From: Nonomuraea glycinis | GTDB lineage: Bacteria; Actinomycetota; Actinomycetes; Streptosporangiales; Streptosporangiaceae | Direction: 5' to 3' | NCBI RefSeq assembly: GCF_014646515.1 | Contig: NZ_BMNK01000029.1 | Coordinates: 1-61,534, forward strand | DNA length: 61,534 nucleotides | Part shown: one piece after another, positions 51,205-59,080 of the stretch | Layout of the letters: each line of letters starts with the position of its first letter | How positions within the stretch are numbered: position 1 is the stretch's first letter | Translations under genes and position numbers: made by a program | Notes under the pieces: generated by a model | The model's database searches: none | Told to the model about the DNA's origin: nothing | The model's input: the letters and a program-made list of their open reading frames with translations, nothing else

Positions 51205-51218
51205 CCATACGGTATACC
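51205..51218. promoter_or_regulatory. GntR-type operator E
   Basis: CCATACGGTATACC, 20 bases before the ATG of the sucC-like gene. Reverse complement GGTATACCGTATGG differs from operator B at one base. Confidence 0.65.
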
Positions 51219-51237
51219 GTCTACAAAGGAGGCTCAA

Positions 51238-52368
51238 ATGGACCTGTACGAACATCAGGCGAAGGAGCTCTTCGGCCGCCACGGGATCCCGATCCCGCCG
51301 GGCAGAGTCGCGGCCACCCCGGAGGAGGCCAAGGCGGTCGCGGCCGAGCTGGGCGTGCCCGTCGTGATCAAAGCCCAGGTGAAGACCGGTGGCCGGGGCA
51401 AGGCGGGCGGGATCAAGGCGGCGGCCGGACCGGCGAGCGCCGAGGAGGAGGCCGCCGGCGTGCTGGGGATGGACATCAAGGGACACCTGGTGCGCACGGT
51501 GCTGGTCGAGGCGGCGACCGTGCCCTTCGAGGAGTACTACGCGGCCTTCCTGGTGGATCGCGCGCAGGGCGGCTTCCTGGCCATGGTGTCCGCCCAGGGC
51601 GGCATGGAGATCGAGGAGCTGGCGGAGACCGACCCCGACGCCATCGTGCGGCTGCCGATCGACCCGGTGACGGGCGTGGACGCCGACACCGCGCGCCTGC
51701 TCGCGGCCAAGGCGGGCCTGCCGGACGCGGCGGCGCCGGTCCTGGAGCGGCTCTGGCAGGTGATGATCGAGGAAGACGCCCTGCTCGTCGAGGTGAACCC
51801 GCTGATCTGCACCACCGACCAGCGGATCGTGGCCCTCGACGGCAAGGTCACCCTGGACGACGCCGCCGCCTTCCGGCACTCCTGGGCCTACACGGAGGCT
51901 TCCGCAGGTCTGGAGGAACAGGCCAGGGCCAAGGGCCTCAACTATGTGAAGCTCGACGGCCGGGTCGGCGTCATCGGCAACGGCGCCGGGCTGGTCATGA
52001 GCACGCTGGACGTGGTCGCCGGAGCGGGCGCGGCCCCGGCGAACTTCCTGGACATCGGCGGCGGCGCGTCGGCCCAGGTCATGGCCGACGGCCTGGAGAT
52101 CATCCTGGCCGACCCGGACGTGCGCTCGGTGCTGGTCAACGTCTTCGGCGGCATCACGACCTGCGACGCGGTGGCCAACGGCATCGTCACCGCACTCGAA
52201 CTGCTCGGCGAGCGCGGCCTGGCCAGGCCCATCGTCGTACGGCTGGACGGCAACAACGCCGAGGTCGGGCGGCGCATCCTCAGCGACGCCAGGCACCCGG
52301 TCGTCCGCCAGGTCTCCACCATGGACGGCGCCGCCGAGACGGCGGCCAGACTCGCGGCAGGTGTGTAA
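51238..52368 (+). CDS. Succinyl-CoA synthetase beta-like subunit (catabolic paralogue)
   Basis: A 376-aa ATP-grasp ligase subunit: DLYEHQAKELFGRHGIPIPP at the N-terminus, VVIKAQVKTGGRGKAGGIK for nucleotide binding, LVEVNPLICTTD, and VNVFGGITTCDAVANGIV. It pairs with the alpha-like subunit next door (TAATG overlap). Being inside a glyoxylate operon it is probably not the TCA enzyme; malate-CoA ligase (MtkA), or a ligase for another C2-C3 acid, is plausible. AAAGGAGG lies 6 bases before the ATG. First gene of the second operon, behind operator E. Confidence 0.85.
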   Translation: MDLYEHQAKELFGRHGIPIPPGRVAATPEEAKAVAAELGVPVVIKAQVKTGGRGKAGGIKAAAGPASAEEEAAGVLGMDIKGHLVRTVLVEAATVPFEEYYAAFLVDRAQGGFLAMVSAQGGMEIEELAETDPDAIVRLPIDPVTGVDADTARLLAAKAGLPDAAAPVLERLWQVMIEEDALLVEVNPLICTTDQRIVALDGKVTLDDAAAFRHSWAYTEASAGLEEQARAKGLNYVKLDGRVGVIGNGAGLVMSTLDVVAGAGAAPANFLDIGGGASAQVMADGLEIILADPDVRSVLVNVFGGITTCDAVANGIVTALELLGERGLARPIVVRLDGNNAEVGRRILSDARHPVVRQVSTMDGAAETAARLAAGV

Positions 52369-53252
52369 TGGCGATCTTCCTGACCAAGGACAGCCGGGTG
52401 CTCGTCCAGGGCATGACGGGCGCGGAGGGCAGCCGGCACACCGCCCGGATGCTCGCGGCCGGCACCGAGGTGGTGGCCGGGGTGACGCCGGGCAAAGGCG
52501 GGCGCTCGGTCGACTTCGGCGAGCGCGCGGTGCCCGTGTTCGGCTCGGTGGCCGAGGCGATGGCCGAGACCGGGGCCGACGTGTCGGTGGTGTTCGTGCC
52601 GCCGCGTTTCACCGGCTCCGCCGTCGAGGAGGCCGTCACGGCGGGCATCCCGCTGTGCGTGGTCATCACCGAGGGCGTGCCCGTGCACGACGCGGTCCGC
52701 TTCCGCGCGCTCGCCGCCGGACGTACCAGGATCATCGGCCCGAACTGCCCCGGACTGATCAGCCCCGGCCAGTCGTCGGCCGGCATCATCCCCGCCGACA
52801 TCACCGCCGCCGGGCGCATCGGGCTGGTCTCCAAGTCCGGCACGCTGACGTACCAGCTCATGTACGAGCTGCGCGACGTGGGCTTCTCCACGGCCGTCGG
52901 GATCGGCGGCGACCCCGTCATCGGCACCACGCACATCGACTGCCTCCAGGCCTTCCAGGAGGACCCCGGGACGGACGCGATCGTGATGATCGGCGAGATC
53001 GGCGGCGACGCCGAGGAGCGGGCCGCCGCCTACATCGAGCGGCACGTCACCAAGCCGGTCGTCGCCTATGTGGCCGGGTTCACCGCGCCGGAGGGCAAGA
53101 CCATGGGCCACGCGGGCGCGATCGTGTCCGGCTCGTCCGGCACCGCCCAGGCCAAGAAGGAGGCGCTGGAGGCGGTCGGCGTCCGGGTCGGGCGGACCCC
53201 CTCGGAGACGGCCAGGCTGATGCGCTCGGCTCTGGACCGGGCGGCGGCATGA
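52368..53252 (+). CDS. Succinyl-CoA synthetase alpha-like subunit (catabolic paralogue)
   Basis: A 294-aa CoA-binding subunit: VLVQGMTGAEGSRHTARMLA at residues 11-30, FVPPRFTGSAVEEAVTAGIP, PNCPGLISPGQ, and the phospho-histidine in TMGHAGAIVSGSSGTAQAKK. Works with the upstream beta-like subunit in ATP- and CoA-dependent acid activation. Substrate may be malate, oxalate, glycerate or similar rather than succinate. Overlaps both neighbours. Confidence 0.88.
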   Translation: MAIFLTKDSRVLVQGMTGAEGSRHTARMLAAGTEVVAGVTPGKGGRSVDFGERAVPVFGSVAEAMAETGADVSVVFVPPRFTGSAVEEAVTAGIPLCVVITEGVPVHDAVRFRALAAGRTRIIGPNCPGLISPGQSSAGIIPADITAAGRIGLVSKSGTLTYQLMYELRDVGFSTAVGIGGDPVIGTTHIDCLQAFQEDPGTDAIVMIGEIGGDAEERAAAYIERHVTKPVVAYVAGFTAPEGKTMGHAGAIVSGSSGTAQAKKEALEAVGVRVGRTPSETARLMRSALDRAAA

Positions 53253-54013
53253 GATTCGACGTCAACCTCTCGATCCTGTTCACCGACCTGCCCCTGCTGG
53301 AGCGGCCGGCCGCCGCCGCCAAGGCCGGGTTCGACGCGGTGGAGCTGTGGTGGCCGTTCGACACGCCGGAGCCCGACGAGGCCGAGCTGCGCGCGTTCGT
53401 CACCGCCCTGCGGGACGCCGGGGTCGCCCTCGTCGGGCTGAACTTCTACGCCGGCGACATGGCCGCGGGTGATCGCGGGCTGCTGGCCAGGCCGGACGGC
53501 TCGGCCAGGTTCCAGGCCAACATCGACGTCGCGGTGGCCCTGGCGGGCGTGCTGGGCTGCACGGTGCTCAACGCGCTGTACGGCAACGGCCCGGAGGTGG
53601 ACAGGGACCTGGCCGTGGCGAACCTGAGGCGGGCGGCGGACGCGGCGGCCGGGATCGGCGCGACCGTGGTCGTCGAGGCCGTCAACTCCCACGACAACCC
53701 GCACTATCCCATCACCTCCTCCGGCGCGGCCTTCGCCCTGATCGACGAGGTGGACCGGGCGAACGTCGGCTTCCTGGCCGACCTCTACCACCTGCACCGG
53801 ATGGGCGAGGACGTGCTCGCCCTCATCGACACGCACGCCGGCCGGTTCGCCCACGTGCAGATCGCCGACGACCCCGGCCGGGGCCGGCCCGGCAGCGGGC
53901 GGATGCCGTACCAGGAGATCTTCTCGCGGCTGGCGGCCGCGGGCTATCGGGGGCACGTCGGGCTGGAGTACCGGCACGAGGGGCCGGGAGCGTTCGCTTG
54001 GAGGCGGCCATGA
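53249..54013 (+). CDS. hyi: Hydroxypyruvate isomerase-like TIM-barrel protein
   Basis: A 254-aa xylose-isomerase-like TIM barrel. Typical Hyi features: MRFDVNLSILFTDLPLLERP at the N-terminus, AVELWWPFDTPEPDE, metal/catalytic Glu in VVVEAVNSHDNPHYP, and a C-terminal GHVGLEYRHEG. It interconverts hydroxypyruvate and tartronate semialdehyde. Next to tartronate semialdehyde reductase and a glyoxylate carboligase-like gene, this is the usual gcl-hyi-glxR trio. Four-base overlaps with both neighbours. Confidence 0.88.
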   Translation: MRFDVNLSILFTDLPLLERPAAAAKAGFDAVELWWPFDTPEPDEAELRAFVTALRDAGVALVGLNFYAGDMAAGDRGLLARPDGSARFQANIDVAVALAGVLGCTVLNALYGNGPEVDRDLAVANLRRAADAAAGIGATVVVEAVNSHDNPHYPITSSGAAFALIDEVDRANVGFLADLYHLHRMGEDVLALIDTHAGRFAHVQIADDPGRGRPGSGRMPYQEIFSRLAAAGYRGHVGLEYRHEGPGAFAWRRP

Positions 54014-54882
54014 GCTCAGGAATCAGACTCGGTTTCGTCGGTCTGGGGATCATGGGCAGCCCGATGGCGGCCAACCTCGTCAAGGCCGGGCACGAGGTCA
54101 CTGGCTACGACGTGAGCGCCGAGCGGGTCGCGCAGCTCGCGTCCATCGGCGGCAAGGGCGCCGCCGGCGTGGCCGAGGCGGTCGCCGGCGCGGACGTGGT
54201 GATCACCATGCTGCCCGACTCGCCGCAGGTCGAGCAGGTCGCGCCGGACGTCGTCGAGCACGGCGGCCCCGGCCTGCTCTACCTGGACATGAGCACGATC
54301 AGGCCGGAGACCTCACGCTGGGCCGCGCGGCTGGCGGCCGGGCGGGGCATCCGCGCGCTGGACGCCCCGGTCAGCGGCGGGGAGCGCGGCGCGATCGACC
54401 GGACCCTGTCGATCATGGTCGGCGGAGCGGCCGAGGACGTCGAGGCGGCCAGGCCGGTGCTCGAAGCGCTCGGCAGCACGATCGTGCACGTCGGCCCCTC
54501 GGGCGCGGGGCAGACCGTGAAGGCGGCCAACCAGCTCGTCGTCGGCGGCATCTACGGCCTGGTGGCCGAGGCGATCGTGCTGCTGGAGGCCTCGGGCGTG
54601 GACCCGGTGGCCGGCCTGGACGTGCTCGCGGGCGGCCTGGCGGGCTCCAGGATCCTCGACCTCAAACGGCACACCATGATCGCCCGCGAGTTCGCCCCCG
54701 GCTTCCGCATCGACCTGCATCACAAGGACATGGGCATCGCCGTCGCCGCCGCCCGCGAGGCCGGCGTCGCGCTGCCGCTCACCGGCCAGGTCGCCCAGCT
54801 CGTCGCGGCGGCCAGAGCCCAGGGCCACGGCTCACTCGACCACTCCGCACTGCTCAAGGTGATCGAAAGGCTGAACGCATGA
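54010..54882 (+). CDS. glxR: 2-hydroxy-3-oxopropionate (tartronate semialdehyde) reductase
   Basis: A 290-aa beta-hydroxyacid dehydrogenase: LGFVGLGIMGSPMAANLVKA binds NAD(P)H, DAPVSGGERGAIDRTLSIMV is the substrate motif, and the catalytic lysine is in GAGQTVKAANQLVVGG. It reduces tartronate semialdehyde to glycerate. ATG at 54010 overlaps the hyi stop; the gcl ATG overlaps its own stop. Confidence 0.9.
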   Translation: MSSGIRLGFVGLGIMGSPMAANLVKAGHEVTGYDVSAERVAQLASIGGKGAAGVAEAVAGADVVITMLPDSPQVEQVAPDVVEHGGPGLLYLDMSTIRPETSRWAARLAAGRGIRALDAPVSGGERGAIDRTLSIMVGGAAEDVEAARPVLEALGSTIVHVGPSGAGQTVKAANQLVVGGIYGLVAEAIVLLEASGVDPVAGLDVLAGGLAGSRILDLKRHTMIAREFAPGFRIDLHHKDMGIAVAAAREAGVALPLTGQVAQLVAAARAQGHGSLDHSALLKVIERLNA

Positions 54883-56600
54883 AACGTGTTCCCTGCATGG
54901 AGGCCGTGGTCGCGGTGCTGGAGTCGGAGGGGGTGGACACCGTCTTCGGCATCCCCGGGGCCGCCATCCTGCCGTTCTACGCGGCGCTCCAGCACAGCTC
55001 GATCCGGCACATCACGGTCCGCCACGAAGAGGGCGGCACGCACGCGGCCGACGGCTGGTCCCGGGTGACCGGCAACGTCGGCGTCTGCGTCGGCACCTCA
55101 GGACCGGCCGGCACCAACATGATCACCGGCCTCTACACCGCGATGGCCGACTCGATCCCGATGATCTGCGTCACCGGCCAGGCCGTCACGACCAAGCTGC
55201 ACCAGGAGGCGTTCCAGGCGGTCGACATCGTGGAGATCGCCAAACCGGTGACCAAGTGGGCGGTGCAGCTCAAGGAGCCCGCCCAGGCGCCCTGGGTGTT
55301 CCGCGAGGCGTTCCGGGTGGCGCGCTCGGGCCGGCCGGGGCCGGTGCTCATCGACCTGCCGATCGACGTGCAGCGAGGCACCTGCCTGTACGACCCCGAG
55401 CTGGACGCGCCGCTGCCCGTCGAGGTACGCCGGCCGCTGCCCCAGGTGGTGAGCCGGGCCGTGGACCTGCTCACCGCGGCGAAACGGCCGATCATCCTGG
55501 CCGGCGGCGGGGTGATCATCGCCGAGGCCACCGAGGAGCTGCGCGAGCTGGCCGAGCACCTCCAGGTGCCCGTGCAGGTGACGCTCATGGGCAAGGGCGC
55601 CTTCCCCGAGGATCATCCGCTGTTCGCCGGGATGGCCGGGATCCAGACCCAGACCCGGTGGGGCAACGCCGCGTTCCTGGACAGCGACCTCGTCCTGGCC
55701 GTGGGCGCGCGCTTCGGCGACCGGCACACCGGCGACCTCGACGTCTACCGCAGGGGCCGCCGCTTCATCCACGTGGACGTCGAGCCGACCCAGATCGGCC
55801 GGGTCTTCGAGCCGGACCTGGGCGTCGTCGGGCACGCCAAGCCGGTGCTGGCGGAGCTGGCCCGGCAGGCCCGCGACCGGGGCCCGGCCGGCGCCCCCGG
55901 CAAGTGGGTGCGCAAGGTCGGGGAGCTGCGCCGCACGATGGCGCGCCGGGACGACTTCGACGACGTGCCGATCAAGCCGCCGAGGGTGTTCAAGGAGATC
56001 AACGAGCACTTCGGCAGGGACACCACGTTCGTCACCGCGATCGGCCTCTACCAGATCTGGTCCGGCCAGTTCCAGACGACCTACCTGCCGCGGCGCTACC
56101 TGGTCTGCGGCCAGGCCGGGCCGCTCGGCTGGGAGATCCCCGCCGCGCTGGGCGTCAAGTGCGCCTATCCCGAGCGGGACGTCGTGGTGGTGGTGGGCGA
56201 CTACTCCTTCCAGTTCCTGATGGAGGAGATCGCGGTGGCCGCCCAGTACCGCATCCCGTTCGTCATCGTGATGATCAACAACGAGTATCTGGGGCTGATC
56301 AGACAGGCCGAGCTTCCGTACGAGATGAACTTCGCGGTGGACCTGCACTACGGAGAGGGCGGGATCGATCATGTCAAGGCGATGGAGGCGTTCGGCTGCC
56401 CGGCGCGCCGGGTGGAGGTGCCCGGTGACCTCGCCGACGCGCTGGCCTGGGCGTCGGCCGAGGCCGAACGCGAGCGACTGCCGGTGCTCGTCGAGGTGAT
56501 GGTGGAGCGCGAGGCCAACGCCGCCATGGGGCCCTCGCTGGAGGCGATCAAGGAGTTCGAGCCGCTGCCCGAGCTCATCAGCGTCGACTGGTCCGACTGA
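54879..56600 (+). CDS. Glyoxylate carboligase-family ThDP enzyme with a Glu at the Val51 position
   Basis: A 573-aa ThDP enzyme aligned to E. coli Gcl along its length: VFGIPGAAILPFYAAL, GTSGPAGTNMITGLYTAMAD, EAFQAVDIVEIAKPVTKWAV, VDVEPTQIGRVFEPDLGVVG, CGQAGPLGWEIPAALGVKCA and NNEYLGLIRQ. Gcl should join two glyoxylates to tartronate semialdehyde plus CO2. True Gcl lacks the usual catalytic glutamate and has Val51 there. Here the segment reads VRHEEGGTHAADGW, so Glu50 occupies that position. Either this clade works differently or the substrate is not two glyoxylates. Placement after hyi and glxR still favours a glyoxylate role. Confidence 0.8.
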   Translation: MKRVPCMEAVVAVLESEGVDTVFGIPGAAILPFYAALQHSSIRHITVRHEEGGTHAADGWSRVTGNVGVCVGTSGPAGTNMITGLYTAMADSIPMICVTGQAVTTKLHQEAFQAVDIVEIAKPVTKWAVQLKEPAQAPWVFREAFRVARSGRPGPVLIDLPIDVQRGTCLYDPELDAPLPVEVRRPLPQVVSRAVDLLTAAKRPIILAGGGVIIAEATEELRELAEHLQVPVQVTLMGKGAFPEDHPLFAGMAGIQTQTRWGNAAFLDSDLVLAVGARFGDRHTGDLDVYRRGRRFIHVDVEPTQIGRVFEPDLGVVGHAKPVLAELARQARDRGPAGAPGKWVRKVGELRRTMARRDDFDDVPIKPPRVFKEINEHFGRDTTFVTAIGLYQIWSGQFQTTYLPRRYLVCGQAGPLGWEIPAALGVKCAYPERDVVVVVGDYSFQFLMEEIAVAAQYRIPFVIVMINNEYLGLIRQAELPYEMNFAVDLHYGEGGIDHVKAMEAFGCPARRVEVPGDLADALAWASAEAERERLPVLVEVMVEREANAAMGPSLEAIKEFEPLPELISVDWSD

Positions 56601-56609
56601 GGAGATCAC

Positions 56610-58154
56610 ATGCGACTCAAACCGGGAACAGCCTGGCAGGACGCCTACGCGGGATGCCGTGCGGCGGCGCCCGAGGCGTTCCACGACGACCGGGTGCTCA
56701 ACCACTGGGGTGGGTTCTGGCAGCGGGACGGGCGGCCCGCGCCGGTCTTCTCGCCGCTGGACGGCACCGCCATCGCCGGGCCGCCCCGGCTGGACCGGGC
56801 CGGCGCGGGCCGGGCCGTGGCGGGCGCGGTCGAGGAGCACCGGCAGTGGCGGCACCTGCCCCTGGCCGAGCGCAAGGCGCGGGTCGCCGCGGCGGTGGAG
56901 TCGATGGCCGCCCACCGCGACCTGCTGGCCCTGCTGCTGGTCTGGGAGATCGGCAAGCCGTGGCGGACCGCCTGCGCCGACGTCGATCGGTGCCTGGACG
57001 GCGTGCGCTGGTATCTCACCGAGATCGACCGCATGGTCGAAGGCCGCACGCCGCTGCCGGGGCCGGTCAGCAACATCGCCAGCTGGAACTATCCGATGAG
57101 CGTCCTCATGCACGCCATGCTCGTGCAGGCGCTGGCCGGCAACGCGGTCATCGCCAAGACGCCCACCGACGGCGGACTGTGCTGCCTGACGCTCGCCACC
57201 GCGCTGGCCGTACGGGAGGGGCTGCCCTTCACGCTGGTCAGTGGGGGAGGGGCCGAGCTGTCGCCGGTGCTGGTGGCGGGGCGGGCGCTGGGCTGCGTGT
57301 CGTTCGTGGGCGGCAGGGACGCGGGCGCGAACGTCGCGACCTCGCTGGCCGACCTGGAGCGCAGGCACGTCCTGGAGCAGGAGGGGCTGAACGCGTGGGG
57401 GGTGTGGGAATACTCCGGCTGGCAGACGCTCGGCCGGCAGATCCGGGCCTCCTTCGACTACGGCAAGCAGCGCTGCACCGCCTATCCGCGGTTCGTGGTG
57501 CAGCGGTCGCTGTTCCACGAGTTCCTCGGGGCCTATCTGGCGGCGGTCGGGTCGTTGCGCTTCGGGCATCCGCTCGCGGTCGCGCGGCCCGACGATCCGC
57601 TGCCTGAGCTGGACTTCGGGCCGCTGATCAACGCCTCCAAGGCCAAGGAGCTGGCCGACCAGGTGGACGAGGCGGTGGCGAGGGGCGGGGTGCCGATCCA
57701 CCGCGCGTCCTTGGCTGACGGACATTTCCTGCCGGGTCAGGATATTTCGGCGTATGTTCCGCCGGTGGCGGTGCTCAACCCGCCCCGATCCTCACCGCTG
57801 TTCCACGCCGAGCCGTTCGGCCCGGTCGACACGATCGTGCTCGTGGACACCGAGGCGGAGCTGCTGGCCGCGATGAACGCCAGCAACGGCGCGCTGGTGG
57901 CCACCCTGTCCTGCGACGAGGAGGAGACCTTCGGCCGGCTCGCCCCCGAGGTGCGGGCGTTCAAGGTCGGGCACAACCGGCCGCGCTCCAGGGGCGACCG
58001 GGAGGAGCTGTTCGGCGGGCTCGGCGCCTCATGGCGCGGCGCGTTCGTCGGCGGCGAGCTGCTCGTGCGGGCCGCCACCCAGGGCCCCGGCGGCGAGCGC
58101 CTGCCGGGCAACTTCCCGCACTACACGCTGCTGCCCGAAAGCCCACTCGGCTAG
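56610..58154 (+). CDS. Aldehyde dehydrogenase-family protein
   Basis: A 514-aa ALDH-fold enzyme. Visible are the NAD-site asparagine in NIASWNYPMSVLMHAM, the general-base Glu region in HVLEQEGLNAWGVWEYSG (normally ELGGKN), and the catalytic cysteine in FDYGKQRCTAYPRFVVQ. The altered Glu motif and lack of GGK suggest an unusual substrate; an acylating role (glyoxylate/oxalyl-CoA, or glycolaldehyde) is possible but not shown. Last gene of the operon, 9 bases after the carboligase with GAGGAGAT leader. Confidence 0.75.
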   Translation: MRLKPGTAWQDAYAGCRAAAPEAFHDDRVLNHWGGFWQRDGRPAPVFSPLDGTAIAGPPRLDRAGAGRAVAGAVEEHRQWRHLPLAERKARVAAAVESMAAHRDLLALLLVWEIGKPWRTACADVDRCLDGVRWYLTEIDRMVEGRTPLPGPVSNIASWNYPMSVLMHAMLVQALAGNAVIAKTPTDGGLCCLTLATALAVREGLPFTLVSGGGAELSPVLVAGRALGCVSFVGGRDAGANVATSLADLERRHVLEQEGLNAWGVWEYSGWQTLGRQIRASFDYGKQRCTAYPRFVVQRSLFHEFLGAYLAAVGSLRFGHPLAVARPDDPLPELDFGPLINASKAKELADQVDEAVARGGVPIHRASLADGHFLPGQDISAYVPPVAVLNPPRSSPLFHAEPFGPVDTIVLVDTEAELLAAMNASNGALVATLSCDEEETFGRLAPEVRAFKVGHNRPRSRGDREELFGGLGASWRGAFVGGELLVRAATQGPGGERLPGNFPHYTLLPESPLG

Positions 58155-58209
58155 CCCCCGTCTCAGCCAGCCCTGTCCCGGTCGGCCGGCCCTGTCTCGG
58201 CCGGCTCTG

Positions 58210-58632
58210 TCAGAACAACCCGAACCGGGTCGCCACCACCAACACCAGGAAGGTCGACATGGCGACCCGCAGCAGCTTGCCGCTGACCTTGAGCGACGGC
58301 CACGACAGGTAGGCCAGCCAGACGATGAACGCCAGCACCGGCAGCACGGCCACGCCGCCCAGCCAGTTGGTGACCACGAACCCGGTCAGCAGCAGGGCCA
58401 CCATCACCGCGGGCGGCACCCACTTGGGCACCTGCGTGAACAGGAACGCCAGCGGCGTGGCGCTGCGCTGCTCCACGGCCTTACGCAGCCCCGTCGCCCC
58501 GGGCGTGAAGAACTGCTCGCCCGGCGGCAGCGGGCGTTTCGGCTTGCCGCCCTGCCTGCCGGCCTGTTTGCCGCTCTCGGCCGGTCGCGGCTGGGCGAGC
58601 GGATGCTTGCGGCGGTCGTCGTTGGTGGCCAC
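58210..58632 (-). CDS. DUF6703-like membrane protein
   Basis: A 140-aa protein with a basic, Pro/Gln-rich cytosolic N-terminus (PLAQPRPAESGKQAGRQGGK) and three helices (about 72-90, 93-108, 118-138). The C-terminus is FLVLVVATRFGLF. Resembles actinobacterial DUF6703 proteins found near glyS. GTG start; TAGGCT lies 7 bases upstream and there is no Shine-Dalgarno, suggesting a leaderless mRNA. Confidence 0.75.
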   Translation of the reverse strand: MATNDDRRKHPLAQPRPAESGKQAGRQGGKPKRPLPPGEQFFTPGATGLRKAVEQRSATPLAFLFTQVPKWVPPAVMVALLLTGFVVTNWLGGVAVLPVLAFIVWLAYLSWPSLKVSGKLLRVAMSTFLVLVVATRFGLF

Positions 58633-58639
58633 GAGGCCG

Positions 58640-58645
58640 AGCCTA
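58640..58645 (-). promoter_or_regulatory. Leaderless -10 (TAGGCT) of the DUF6703 gene
   Basis: TAGGCT on the minus strand, 7 bases before the GTG at 58632, with no Shine-Dalgarno. Confidence 0.4.
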
Positions 58646-58691
58646 GCGGCCGAACGAATCGCCCCGTCGGTGTGGATCCGTCTGACATCCT

Positions 58692-58985
58692 GTGAACGTG
58701 CTCGCCGTGATCCGTTACACCGTTCCAGAGTCCCAGTCCCAAGATTTCGCCAAGCAGGGCCACACCATCCTCGACACCCTCGCCGCCCAGCCCGGTTACC
58801 TGCGTGGCAGGCTCGCCAGGTCGGTCGACGAGCCCAATCTCTGGGCGCTCGTCAGCGAGTGGGAGGGCGCCGGCTTCTACCGCCGGGCCCTGTCCGCCGC
58901 CCGGATGGAGCTGTATCCCCTGATGATCCTTATGGTCAACGAACCCAGCGCCTTCGAGGACGTCTACCTGCGCGACCGGGCGTAG
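58692..58985 (+). CDS. Antibiotic-biosynthesis-monooxygenase (ABM)-fold protein
   Basis: A 97-aa ferredoxin-like ABM-domain protein: VLAVIRYTVPESQSQDFAKQ, LAAQPGYLRGRLARSVDEPN, ALVSEWEGAGFYRRALSAAR. Such small dimers occur in quinone metabolism, haem handling or as general stress proteins; no specific role is visible. GTG start. A strong hairpin follows the stop directly. Confidence 0.8.
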   Translation: MNVLAVIRYTVPESQSQDFAKQGHTILDTLAAQPGYLRGRLARSVDEPNLWALVSEWEGAGFYRRALSAARMELYPLMILMVNEPSAFEDVYLRDRA

Positions 58986-58986
58986 C

Positions 58987-59016
58987 GACTCTCGCGCGCG
59001 GAGGCGCGCGAGAGTC
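58987..59016 (+). terminator. Hairpin terminator after the ABM gene
   Basis: GACTCTCGCGCGC (58987-58999) and GCGCGCGAGAGTC (59004-59016) are a perfect 13-bp stem around GGAG, starting 2 bases past the stop. Confidence 0.8.
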
Positions 59017-59080
59017 CCCTAAGCTGGGAGCTTCATCGAATGTTCCTCGCCGACCTCCAGCCGGAAAGAGATCCACCAAC

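Noticed and set aside
58325..59080. N-terminal extension of the glyS frame
   Set aside because: The open frame upstream of 59081 crosses the ABM gene and terminator and shows no synthetase similarity; the family start is at 59081.
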